NCBI GenBank assembly: GCA_002314945.1
Contig: DCHV01000086.1
Coordinates: 3,687-12,422 of the forward strand
Length of the DNA: 8,736 nucleotides
Origin: Prevotellaceae bacterium UBA1743
GTDB taxonomy: Bacteria; Bacteroidota; Bacteroidia; Bacteroidales; Bacteroidaceae
Reading direction: 5' to 3'
Shown piece after piece: positions 1 through 7,516 of this stretch. Made by a program: the position numbers and the translations under genes. The notes under the pieces were generated by a model. It worked only from the letters and a program-made list of their open reading frames with translations, was not told the origin of the DNA and did no database searches. The first letter of the stretch is position 1; each line of letters starts with the position of its first letter.

Positions 1-855
1 AAGGACAAACCAATGGCCTGCAAAGATAGTAAAGGTCGTCTGCGTGTAGCAGCTGGCGTTGGTGTGACCAACGATACATTGGATCGTATGAAAGCGCTGG
101 TGGATGCTGGAGTGGATGCGATTGTTATCGACACGGCACATGGCCATAGTAAATATGTGGTGGAAAAACTCAAAGAAGCAAAAAAGCAGTTCCCCGATGT
201 GGACATTGTCGTTGGCAATGTGGCAACCGGCGAAGCAGCACGCATGTTGGCCGAAGCCGGAGCAGATGGAGTAAAAGTAGGCATCGGCCCTGGCAGCATC
301 TGCACCACTCGTGTAGTGGCAGGAGTTGGTGTACCTCAGTTGAGTGCCGTGTACGATGTAGCCAGTGCATTACAGGGTACTGGAGTTCCCTTGATTGCCG
401 ATGGCGGTTTGCGCTATAGTGGCGATGTTGTAAAAGCATTAGCAGCTGGAGGTTACTCCGTGATGATAGGTTCATTGGTTGCAGGAACCGAGGAGAGTCC
501 TGGTGACACCATCATCTACAACGGACGAAAGTTCAAGAGTTATCGTGGAATGGGTTCACTTGAGGCTATGGAGTGCGGGAGCAAAGATCGTTATTTCCAA
601 GCTGGGGTGAAGGATGTAAAGAAACTGGTACCCGAAGGAATTGCCGGTCGTGTTCCCTACAAAGGCATGGTACAAGAAGTTATTTACCAGTTGATTGGTG
701 GATTGCGTAGTGGCATGGGCTATTGTGGCGCTTCCACAATCGAAGAACTGCACAAAGCCAAATTCGTACGCATCACCAATGCGGGTGTACAAGAAAGTCA
801 TCCACACGATGTCACTATCACAAGTGAAGCCCCCAATTATAGCCGTCCACAGTAA
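1..855 (+). CDS. guaB: IMP dehydrogenase, C-terminal part (5' end outside window)
   Basis: IMP dehydrogenase oxidises IMP to XMP with NAD+, the committed step of guanine nucleotide synthesis in the cytoplasm. The frame is open from base 1 (Lys-Asp-Lys-Pro before the Met at 13), so that Met is internal and the gene starts upstream. 284 codons are present of about 490 usual for the family; the first barrel strands and the CBS pair are therefore missing from view. Visible landmarks: the Asp of VIDTAHGHS (130-132); the catalytic loop GIGPGSICTTR with the nucleophilic Cys at 301-303; the phosphate-binding ADGG (397-408); the flap with the catalytic Arg-Tyr pair in KDRYF (589-594); and the C-terminal GMGYCGA segment. 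Stop is TAA. The next gene starts 26 bases later, so it probably leads the operon or is co-transcribed with it. No damage is seen in the visible part. Identification is near certain. Confidence 0.97.
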   Translation, partial: KDKPMACKDSKGRLRVAAGVGVTNDTLDRMKALVDAGVDAIVIDTAHGHSKYVVEKLKEAKKQFPDVDIVVGNVATGEAARMLAEAGADGVKVGIGPGSICTTRVVAGVGVPQLSAVYDVASALQGTGVPLIADGGLRYSGDVVKALAAGGYSVMIGSLVAGTEESPGDTIIYNGRKFKSYRGMGSLEAMECGSKDRYFQAGVKDVKKLVPEGIAGRVPYKGMVQEVIYQLIGGLRSGMGYCGASTIEELHKAKFVRITNAGVQESHPHDVTITSEAPNYSRPQ

Positions 856-881
856 GCATTTCTCATAAACCTGAAATTTTC

Positions 882-2297
882 ATGAAAGTTAGATTCCTGA
901 TATGCTGTTTGTTGTGCAGTACATTATCTTTCGCGCAAGAGGAAGATCCCATTGTCATGCGTATCAACGGCCAACCTGTTCCACGTAGTGAATTTGAGTA
1001 CAACTACAACAAGAACAACAATGATAATGTAGTGGATAAGAAGAGTGTATCGGAATACGTGGACCTATTCGTCAACTACAAATTGAAGGTAATTGCTGCC
1101 GAAGAAGCACAATTGGACACATTGTCCAGTTTCAAACAGGAATTTCTCACGTATCGCAACCAGCAAATACGTTCCCTCTTGCTTCCTCAAAACTTGATGG
1201 AAGTCGAATGCAAAAAATACTATGATGGTATGAAAGCTGCTCTGCAAGGGAAAAAACTCATCAAGCCAGCCCATATCTTTATCCGTCTGAAACAGATGGC
1301 AGATGAAGGAGAAAAGCAAAAGGCACAGACACGCATTGACTCCGTCTATCAGGCATTGAAGGATGGAGCAGACTTTGCGACAATGGCACAACAGGTTTCT
1401 GAAGATCCTGGTTCAGCCTCCAAGGGCGGAGAACTTCCATGGATAGGTCCCAACCAAACCTTGAAGGAATTCGAGGATGTCGCCTACTCTTTGCAAGTGG
1501 GAGAATACAGCGAGCCATTCATATCTACAGTAGGATACCATATCGTGAAGATGGTGGATCAAAAAGAGTTAGAGGACTACGAAACGCTAAAGCCCAACAT
1601 CCAGCGCTTCATGGAAAGACAAGGATTGGAGGAAAAAATGTCGACAAAGATTCTTGAGAACATGTCCAAGACCTCCAACAAGACCATTGAGGAAATTTTA
1701 GATGATGAAACAGAGCGACTGAGCAAAGAGGACTCAGATTTGAAGTATCTGATAAAGGAATACCACGATGGCTTACTTCTTTTCGAGATATGCAGTCGTC
1801 AAATATGGGAGCCTGCCAGCCGAGATACAGTAGGTATCGAACGCTATTTCAAGGCCAATAAGAAAAAATACATTTGGGAGAAGCCTCACTATAAAGGTAT
1901 GATATTCCACTGCCGGGAAAAAGCCGACATCAAAAACGTACAGAAAGCACTAAAAAAAGTGGATGAAAGCGGATGGATTTCAACCATTCGGGAAAAATTC
2001 AACAAAGATAGTGTCACCGTCAAGATGGAAAAACGTCTTTTCGAAGAAGGAGAGAATACCAACGTGGATGTTCTCGCTTTCAAGAAAAAGGGCGCATTAG
2101 AACCGATGCAAGACTTTCCCTATACAGGGATTATAGGAAAATCGCTAAAGAAAAATCCTGAAGATTGGAGCGATGTGGGAGGTCAGGTGATTTCTGACTA
2201 CCAACATGCACAAGAGATGGAGTTTGCAAAGAAACTACGAGAACGCTATACGATTGAAGTGGACGAAGATATCCTAAAAACAGTGAACAATCATTAA
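882..2297 (+). CDS. Periplasmic peptidyl-prolyl cis-trans isomerase, PpiC/parvulin type
   Basis: Predicted 471-residue exported foldase. Residues 1-18 form a Sec signal peptide (MKVR, hydrophobic LICCLLCSTLSFA, cleavage before Gln19); Cys residues occur in it but there is no good lipobox. Residues about 20-125 are a helical SurA/PpiC-like N-domain. A parvulin domain spans about 126-227, with both histidines of the parvulin dual-His pair present: H131 in PAHIF (codon 1272-1274) and H220 in GYHIV (codon 1539-1541). The KGGELPW signature (181-187) is also present. Residues about 300-471 look like a worn second parvulin-like unit: YKGMIFHC recalls the first strand of the fold, but the GG-centre and the second His are not found. 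The end (YTIEVDEDIL) resembles the C-terminal strand and helix of SurA-like proteins. It probably assists outer-membrane protein folding with its neighbour at 2339. The ATG at 882 is chosen because it begins the signal peptide. Family is secure; clients are unknown. Confidence 0.9.
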   Translation: MKVRFLICCLLCSTLSFAQEEDPIVMRINGQPVPRSEFEYNYNKNNNDNVVDKKSVSEYVDLFVNYKLKVIAAEEAQLDTLSSFKQEFLTYRNQQIRSLLLPQNLMEVECKKYYDGMKAALQGKKLIKPAHIFIRLKQMADEGEKQKAQTRIDSVYQALKDGADFATMAQQVSEDPGSASKGGELPWIGPNQTLKEFEDVAYSLQVGEYSEPFISTVGYHIVKMVDQKELEDYETLKPNIQRFMERQGLEEKMSTKILENMSKTSNKTIEEILDDETERLSKEDSDLKYLIKEYHDGLLLFEICSRQIWEPASRDTVGIERYFKANKKKYIWEKPHYKGMIFHCREKADIKNVQKALKKVDESGWISTIREKFNKDSVTVKMEKRLFEEGENTNVDVLAFKKKGALEPMQDFPYTGIIGKSLKKNPEDWSDVGGQVISDYQHAQEMEFAKKLRERYTIEVDEDILKTVNNH

Positions 2298-2338
2298 GGC
2301 TTGTTGTGAAAAGAACAAATGCTATAATCAGATTCCTC

Positions 2339-3697
2339 ATGGCAAGAAGGGCTACCATACTCTCCTTGACATTCCTACTGATAGCCTCGGGTGTCAAGGC
2401 TCAGAGTCACATCATTGATCAGGTGGTTTGGGTCGTGGGTGATGAGGCAATCCTCTTGTCCGATGTCGAGGGTGTTCGCAATGACTACGGAGCCAACATC
2501 AGCGGGAATCCTTATTGTGTAATCCCAGAACAATTGGCCATTCAGAAACTATTTCTTCATCAGGCTGTTATCGATAGTGTAGATGCAACAGACGCAGAAG
2601 TAAACCGTTATGTGGAGCAATTCCTCAACGATCGCATCTTGATGGCAGGAAGCAAAGAGAAATTGGAAGAGTACATGCGAAAGTCTATCTCACAGATTCG
2701 AGAAGATCTCTTTGAGCAGTACAAGGACAAGCTCACGGCCGAGAAGATGCGTGAACAGTTGACGAAGGATATCAAAATCACACCAGCTGAGGTACGCCGA
2801 TACTTCAAGGACTTACCAGAGGACAGCCTGCCCCTAATTCCAACACAGGTAGAGGTTCAGATATTAGTACAACAACCCCGAATACCTCAAGAAGAGATTG
2901 ACCGTGTAAAAGGCGTGTTGCGCGATTATGCCGAGCGTGCAAGTAACGGAAGCACATCCTTTGCAACATTGGCTCGTTTGTATTCTCAGGATGAAGAATG
3001 CCGTAGGCAAGGAGGAGAAATGCCCTATTATGGTCGTGGCGAATTAGATCCAGCTTTTGCAAACGTAGCTTTTGGCTTGACTGACCCCAAGAAGGTGAGT
3101 AAGGTCGTACAATCGGAATTTGGGTATCATATCATTCAGTTAATTGACAAGCGTGGAGACAAGGTAAAAGTTCGTCATATTCTAATGCGTCCCAATGTGG
3201 CACAAGGAGACATTGATGCCTCTTTGGCACGACTTGACTCTATTGCGGATGATATTAGGAGCGGGACTTTCACATTCGATGAGGGGGCACAAGCCATATC
3301 CGACGACAAGGACACACGCAACAACCATGGCATAGTATCCAATCGTACAGAGACAGGCGACCGTACCACGCGTTTTGAGATGGGGCAGTTAGCAGCTGTG
3401 TCACCAGAATTGGCACGTGTGGTAGATGGCCTCGAAGTAGGTGAGATATCTAAGCCATTTACCATGGTCAACTCCAAAGGTGCCACTGTCTGTGCCATTG
3501 CACGTCTGAAGACACGCATCATTTCCCACAGAGCAAGCATGTCCGAGGATTTTCAGGTACTAAAGGACATGGTACAGGAAAAGAAGAGTGAGGAATACAT
3601 TGCCCGATGGATTCGGGAAAAACAAAAGAACACATATATTCGTATCAACGAGGATTGGCGCGATTGTGAATTCCAATATCCAGGCTGGGTAAAGTAA
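2339..3697 (+). CDS. surA: SurA-type periplasmic chaperone with two parvulin-like domains
   Basis: Predicted 452-residue periplasmic chaperone for outer-membrane proteins. I prefer the ATG at 2339: it gives a compact signal peptide (MARR, hydrophobic ILSLTFLLIASG, cleavage after VKA at 21). The frame also opens at a GTG at 2306, only 8 bases after the previous stop, which would add 11 residues; GTG starts are uncommon in Bacteroidota. Domains: SurA N-domain about 22-165 (VVGDEAILLSDVE, then helices); parvulin unit 1 about 169-272 with GGEMPYYGRGEL and GYHII; parvulin unit 2 about 277-391, starting VRHILM but lacking a clear GG-centre; C-terminal helix and strand ending in PGWVK. Unit 1 has Gln174 where the first catalytic His is expected and keeps His264. 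Unit 2 keeps His280 but shows no second His. It may therefore act as a holdase rather than an isomerase (inference). TAA is followed at once by the ATG of the OstA-like gene. The symbol is by family similarity; confidence is high for the family and moderate for orthology. Confidence 0.9.
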   Translation: MARRATILSLTFLLIASGVKAQSHIIDQVVWVVGDEAILLSDVEGVRNDYGANISGNPYCVIPEQLAIQKLFLHQAVIDSVDATDAEVNRYVEQFLNDRILMAGSKEKLEEYMRKSISQIREDLFEQYKDKLTAEKMREQLTKDIKITPAEVRRYFKDLPEDSLPLIPTQVEVQILVQQPRIPQEEIDRVKGVLRDYAERASNGSTSFATLARLYSQDEECRRQGGEMPYYGRGELDPAFANVAFGLTDPKKVSKVVQSEFGYHIIQLIDKRGDKVKVRHILMRPNVAQGDIDASLARLDSIADDIRSGTFTFDEGAQAISDDKDTRNNHGIVSNRTETGDRTTRFEMGQLAAVSPELARVVDGLEVGEISKPFTMVNSKGATVCAIARLKTRIISHRASMSEDFQVLKDMVQEKKSEEYIARWIREKQKNTYIRINEDWRDCEFQYPGWVK

Positions 3698-5350
3698 ATG
3701 GCAGGTAGAATCGTAGGCATATCACTTTGTTGTTTACTCGGCCTTTCTTTCGTCTTCGCACAGAACAATGTGGCAAATGAAGAGAAACAGGAGAGAGTTC
3801 AATCGGAGGTGAAGGTGCACCTTCTCCATGCTGACCAGTTGTATTACGATGAGCGCACCAATCGGGATGCACAATTTCTGGTAGGTAATGTGCAGTTCGA
3901 GCACGAAGGCATCCTCATGTATTGTGATAGTGCCCTCTATTTCGACAAAACAAACAGTTTCGACGCATACGGCAACGTCAGGATGAATCAAGGAGACACC
4001 CTTACGTTGGTGGGTGACCAGTTGTTCTACGATGGCCCCAATCAATTGGCACATGTGCGACACAATGTAGTGCTCACACATCTCGAGACACAACTTTACA
4101 CCGATAGTCTCGACTATGATCGTCTTTATGACTTGGGTTATTTCTTCGAAGGAGGACGACTGCTTGATCAGGGAAACCAACTAACGAGCGACTGGGGGCA
4201 ATACAGTCCTTCCACACGTGATGCGACATTCAACTACAACGTAAAGCTCGTCAATCCAGCTCCACCAGACACAGCTCAAACCACCTTAGTTTCCGATACC
4301 CTCCATTACAACACGAAGACTGCCATTGCACACATCGTGGGTCCGTCCAACATAGACAACGGAGAGAATCATATCTATTCCGAAAAGGGGTACTATCATA
4401 CACAGACGAAATTCGCATACCTACTCAACCGTAGTTTGGTTTCTAACACCGGGAAAAAAATGGTAGGCGACAGTTTGGTATGGGATGGCACGGAGAAAGT
4501 GGGAAAAGCGTTCGGAAAGGTTGAATATACAGACGCTATAAACAAGAATATTTTCAAGGGAAACTATTGTTTCTACGACGATAAGACTGGGTATGCCGAA
4601 GCTGCTGATAGTGCTCTGGCCATTGACTTCTCACAACGGGACACCATGTATATCCATGCCGACTCGTTCCGTGTCTATACCTTTCATCTCGACACCGACA
4701 GCATGTATCGAATGCTCCATGCCTACCACCATGTCAGGTCTTTCCGCGAGGATGTGCAGGCAGTATGCGATTCCATGGTATATAGCGGCATTGATTCATG
4801 CCTGATAATGTACAAAGATCCTATTCTGTGGCAGATGGGGCAGCAGTTACTCGGAGAGGAGATACGAGCCTATATGAACGATAGTACGATGGACAGTATT
4901 CAGGTACTCCGACAGAGCCTCACTGTCGAGCGTATCGACAGCATTCATTACAATCAAGTTGCAGGCACGGAACTTCACTCCTATTTCGAGAACGGGCAGA
5001 TCAGCAAGACCACCGTACTGGGGAATGTGATCGTCAATTTTTATCCCTTTGATGACGACAGTTTAATGGTAGGAATGAACCATACTGAGACGACCGAGAT
5101 GATCTTATATATGAAAGATAGAAAACTTCGTAAGATATGGACTCCTGCAGCGACTGGTACGCTCTATCCCGTCATACTCATCCCGCCCCAAAGTTTGTAC
5201 CTTGAGAATTTTGCATGGTTCGACTACATACGTCCTGTGGATAAGGATGACCTCTTCGAGTGGCGTCCAAAGAAGAGTGGGACAGAACTCAAGAAAAGCA
5301 TACAACGAGTCGCTCCACGGCAGAAACTTAGTGACATACCACACAACTGA
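3698..5350 (+). CDS. OstA/LptA-like periplasmic protein, probable lipopolysaccharide transport
   Basis: Predicted 550-residue exported protein with OstA-like (LptA/LptD N-terminal) repeats. Residues 1-21 are a signal peptide (MAGR, hydrophobic IVGISLCCLLGLSFVFA, cleavage before Gln22). The remainder is rich in beta-strand pattern and repeats a unit of about 25-30 residues: a [C/G/H]-D-[S/Q]-x-[L/V]-x-Y-D core followed by a turn and a GNV-type strand. Examples are GNVQF (63-67), GNVRM (92-96), GKVEY (273-277) and GNVIVNF (442-448). This resembles the LptA fold, which carries lipopolysaccharide across the periplasm in a beta groove. E. coli LptA has about 185 residues, so this protein is roughly three times longer. 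No outer-membrane barrel like that of LptD is evident, and the C-terminal 60 residues are polar and charged. It abuts surA with no spacing (TAA then ATG), suggesting coupled translation. The fold is well supported; the exact place in the transport pathway is inferred. Confidence 0.85.
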   Translation: MAGRIVGISLCCLLGLSFVFAQNNVANEEKQERVQSEVKVHLLHADQLYYDERTNRDAQFLVGNVQFEHEGILMYCDSALYFDKTNSFDAYGNVRMNQGDTLTLVGDQLFYDGPNQLAHVRHNVVLTHLETQLYTDSLDYDRLYDLGYFFEGGRLLDQGNQLTSDWGQYSPSTRDATFNYNVKLVNPAPPDTAQTTLVSDTLHYNTKTAIAHIVGPSNIDNGENHIYSEKGYYHTQTKFAYLLNRSLVSNTGKKMVGDSLVWDGTEKVGKAFGKVEYTDAINKNIFKGNYCFYDDKTGYAEAADSALAIDFSQRDTMYIHADSFRVYTFHLDTDSMYRMLHAYHHVRSFREDVQAVCDSMVYSGIDSCLIMYKDPILWQMGQQLLGEEIRAYMNDSTMDSIQVLRQSLTVERIDSIHYNQVAGTELHSYFENGQISKTTVLGNVIVNFYPFDDDSLMVGMNHTETTEMILYMKDRKLRKIWTPAATGTLYPVILIPPQSLYLENFAWFDYIRPVDKDDLFEWRPKKSGTELKKSIQRVAPRQKLSDIPHN

Positions 5351-5357
5351 TTACGAT

Positions 5358-5654
5358 ATGGGAATGTTTAAGACAAGAGAACCCCGACGATATCGTCACG
5401 TGTCGATATTCACGGACGAGAAAAAGGAGAAACTGGACAAACTGATACGCGATGTGCAACGCGAGCAGGGAATCCAGCCCTCCCAACAGGAGCCCTATGA
5501 TCCCACAAAATTCAAAGGGACTTTCATCAACTTTACCCCTCGAGCACAAAAATACCGCGAAGGGAGGAAAGTCATGTGGCCTATCTTGTTAGTTATTATC
5601 CTTGTCCTTTTCCTTCTGTGGCGCTACTTGCTCACTGGAAACGCAAGATTCTAA
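5358..5654 (+). CDS. Small single-span membrane protein of unknown function
   Basis: 98-residue protein that I do not assign to a named family. The ATG at 5358 (7 bases after the previous stop) is chosen; a second ATG at 5364 would give 96 residues starting MFKTREP and is equally possible. The frame stays open upstream to 5202, but that part lies inside the OstA-like gene and is not expected to be used. Residues 1-72 are polar and strongly basic, with RRYRH near the start, a charged stretch likely helical (about 20-37, EKKEKLDKLIRDVQRE), then a Pro/Gln linker and FKGTFINF. Residues 73-92 are one hydrophobic span (MWPILLVIILVLFLLWRYLL), followed by only a few residues. Positive charges just before the span (KYREGRK) favour a cytoplasmic N-terminal part, so the protein looks tail-anchored in the inner membrane. 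There is no signal peptide. It sits between the OstA-like gene and mutL, 14 bases from the latter, in the same apparent operon. Existence as a gene is well supported by position and composition; function is unknown. Confidence 0.8.
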   Translation: MGMFKTREPRRYRHVSIFTDEKKEKLDKLIRDVQREQGIQPSQQEPYDPTKFKGTFINFTPRAQKYREGRKVMWPILLVIILVLFLLWRYLLTGNARF

Positions 5655-5668
5655 TCCCCCACCAAATT

Positions 5669-7492
5669 ATGGACATCATACACCTTCTACCCGACTCTGT
5701 AGCCAATCAGATAGCTGCTGGCGAAGTGATCCAGCGTCCCGCATCCGTCATCAAGGAACTGATGGAGAATGCCGTGGATGCTGGAGCTACCAAAGTGGAT
5801 GTGGTGGTGGAAGACGCAGGACGCACCAGCATCCGAGTGATAGACAACGGCAAGGGGATGAGCGAGACAGATGCCAGATTGGCCTTCGAACGTCACGCCA
5901 CCTCCAAGATACAGAAAGCCGAAGACCTATTCTCTCTGCGCACTATGGGATTCCGTGGAGAGGCGCTTCCTTCTATAGCAGCCGTGGCACAAGTACGGCT
6001 TACCACACGTACTTTCGACCATGAATTGGGAACCCGACTATGCATCGAAGGTTCAAAAGTAATCAGCCAGGACATTTGCTCCTGCCCATCAGGTGCCGAT
6101 TTCGAAATACGAAACCTCTTCTTCAATATACCTGCCAGACGTAAATTCCTCAAATCCAACCAAACGGAATTGAATAACATAATTCAGGAATTCGAACGCA
6201 TTGCGCTGGTCAATCCCAGTGTGGATTTCTCTCTCATGCAAAATGGCACATTGGTCACCCAACTTCAAGCGACCAACACACGCCAGCGAATACAGAATAT
6301 CTTCGGGAAAAAACTTGGGGAACAACTCCTCAATGTCGAGGTTGATACTTCCTTGCTGAAGATTCGCGGTTTTGTAGGAAAGCCCGAGTCCGCCAAGAAG
6401 AAAGGGGCACAACAGTATTTCTTCGTCAACGGCCGTTATATGCGTCATCCATATTTTCACAAGGCTGTGATGGAGGCATTCGAACAGATGATTCCTACAG
6501 GAGAACAGATACCCTATTTTATCTATTTTCAAGTAGATCCAGCCAATATTGATGTAAACATCCATCCCACAAAAACCGAAATCAAGTTTGAGGACGAGAA
6601 CTCCATTTGGCAAATTATCGTTGCTTCCATACGCGAGACATTGGGACGTTTCAATGCTATACCTACCCTTGATTTCGACACCGAGGGGAAACCCGACATT
6701 CCAGTTTTTACGCCTAACATCCAAGATGGCACACCAAAGGCGCCACGACTACAAACCGACCCTACATACAACCCCTTCAACCACCATTCCGAAAATTGTT
6801 ATCATCGCGAAACGACGGATTGGGACAAGTTATATGCAGGAGTAGAGAAAGCTGGAGCACCGGACATATCCCTCCCTGCGTATTCGCCCGACATGATGGA
6901 CCTTCCGCTTGAAAATACAGATGGTGATATCGCAGGCAACGGATACTTCCAGTATCTCGGCAGTTACATTCTCACAGCCGTACGTTCAGGGCTGATGTTC
7001 ATCGACCAGCATAGAGCCCATATCCGCATTCTATACGATAGTTACATGAAACAGATGGAAGGACAATCCTTCTCCACTCAGGGGCTCCTATTTCCCGAGA
7101 TGGTACAGTTTTCACCATCCGATGCAATATTACTCCAGGAGATGACCGACGAATTACATGCTTTAGGATTTGACATCACTTCATTGGGAGGAGGGAGTTT
7201 CTCCATCCAAGGAGTGCCACAAGGTATCGAGGGCCTTGATCCCGCTACTCTATTGGCAGACATTGTAGTAGCAGCACGCGAAGAGACATCCCATCCTGGG
7301 AATGATATACAACATACCCTCGCCCTTACCATGGCACACAAAACCGCCATTATCTCTGGGCAGATTCTCAGTCACGAGGAAATGGACAAGATAGTAGGAG
7401 ATCTGTTCGCCAGTACGAACCCCAACTATACTCCCGATGGAAAACCCATCCTTACCATCATGGAACAAGAAAAGATAGAGAAAATGTTCTGA
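5669..7492 (+). CDS. mutL: DNA mismatch repair protein MutL
   Basis: 607-residue MutL, the ATPase that links MutS mismatch recognition to downstream repair. The ATG at 5669 matches the usual family start (MDIIHLLPDSVANQIAAGEV); the frame is open back to 5576, but that extension overlaps the preceding gene. N-terminal GHKL ATPase: KELMEN (29-34; Glu30 the likely general base, Asn34 for Mg), DAGA (37-40), DNGKGM (59-64), GFRGEAL (94-100) and GTR (121-123). Transducer domain about 210-330 with FFVNGR and the DVNIHPTK motif (295-302). A low-complexity linker spans about 335-420, and a C-terminal dimerisation domain about 425-607. In that domain the metal-dependent endonuclease motifs of B. subtilis-type MutL are not intact: DQHRAHIRILYD (446-457) lacks the glutamates of DQHA-x2-E-x4-E, and a zinc-binding ACH/CPHGRP set is replaced by MAHKTAI and NYTPDGKP. 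It is in the same orientation and closely spaced with its neighbours. Identification is certain; nuclease activity is doubtful. Confidence 0.97.
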   Translation: MDIIHLLPDSVANQIAAGEVIQRPASVIKELMENAVDAGATKVDVVVEDAGRTSIRVIDNGKGMSETDARLAFERHATSKIQKAEDLFSLRTMGFRGEALPSIAAVAQVRLTTRTFDHELGTRLCIEGSKVISQDICSCPSGADFEIRNLFFNIPARRKFLKSNQTELNNIIQEFERIALVNPSVDFSLMQNGTLVTQLQATNTRQRIQNIFGKKLGEQLLNVEVDTSLLKIRGFVGKPESAKKKGAQQYFFVNGRYMRHPYFHKAVMEAFEQMIPTGEQIPYFIYFQVDPANIDVNIHPTKTEIKFEDENSIWQIIVASIRETLGRFNAIPTLDFDTEGKPDIPVFTPNIQDGTPKAPRLQTDPTYNPFNHHSENCYHRETTDWDKLYAGVEKAGAPDISLPAYSPDMMDLPLENTDGDIAGNGYFQYLGSYILTAVRSGLMFIDQHRAHIRILYDSYMKQMEGQSFSTQGLLFPEMVQFSPSDAILLQEMTDELHALGFDITSLGGGSFSIQGVPQGIEGLDPATLLADIVVAAREETSHPGNDIQHTLALTMAHKTAIISGQILSHEEMDKIVGDLFASTNPNYTPDGKPILTIMEQEKIEKMF

Positions 7493-7516
7493 AATACAAT
7501 ATAAATAAGATAATTA

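Noticed and set aside
13..15. ATG at 13 as the start of guaB
   Set aside because: The frame is open to base 1, and the catalytic domain begins well before this point in the family, so the Met is internal.
2323..2328. TATAAT hexamer just before the SurA-type gene
   Set aside because: It resembles the E. coli -10 box, but Bacteroidota primary sigma uses TAnnTTTG with an upstream TTTG, and no such pair is present here.
3734..4180. Open frame on the - strand (148 codons) inside the OstA-like gene
   Set aside because: Antisense to a well supported gene, with no signal peptide, no motif and no start context; best read as a shadow.
5202..5357. Upstream extension of the small membrane protein frame
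   Set aside because: These codons lie in another frame of the OstA-like gene's 3' end; ATG 5358, just after that gene's stop, is the natural start.
5576..5668. N-terminal extension of mutL starting at ATG 5576
   Set aside because: It would overlap the small membrane protein gene by about 80 bases and add 31 residues absent from the MutL family; ATG 5669 gives the conserved N-terminus.
6089..6724. Long open frame on the - strand (211 codons) inside mutL
   Set aside because: It lies wholly antisense to a clear mutL coding region, its product shows no recognisable domain, and its composition is that of a reverse-frame shadow.
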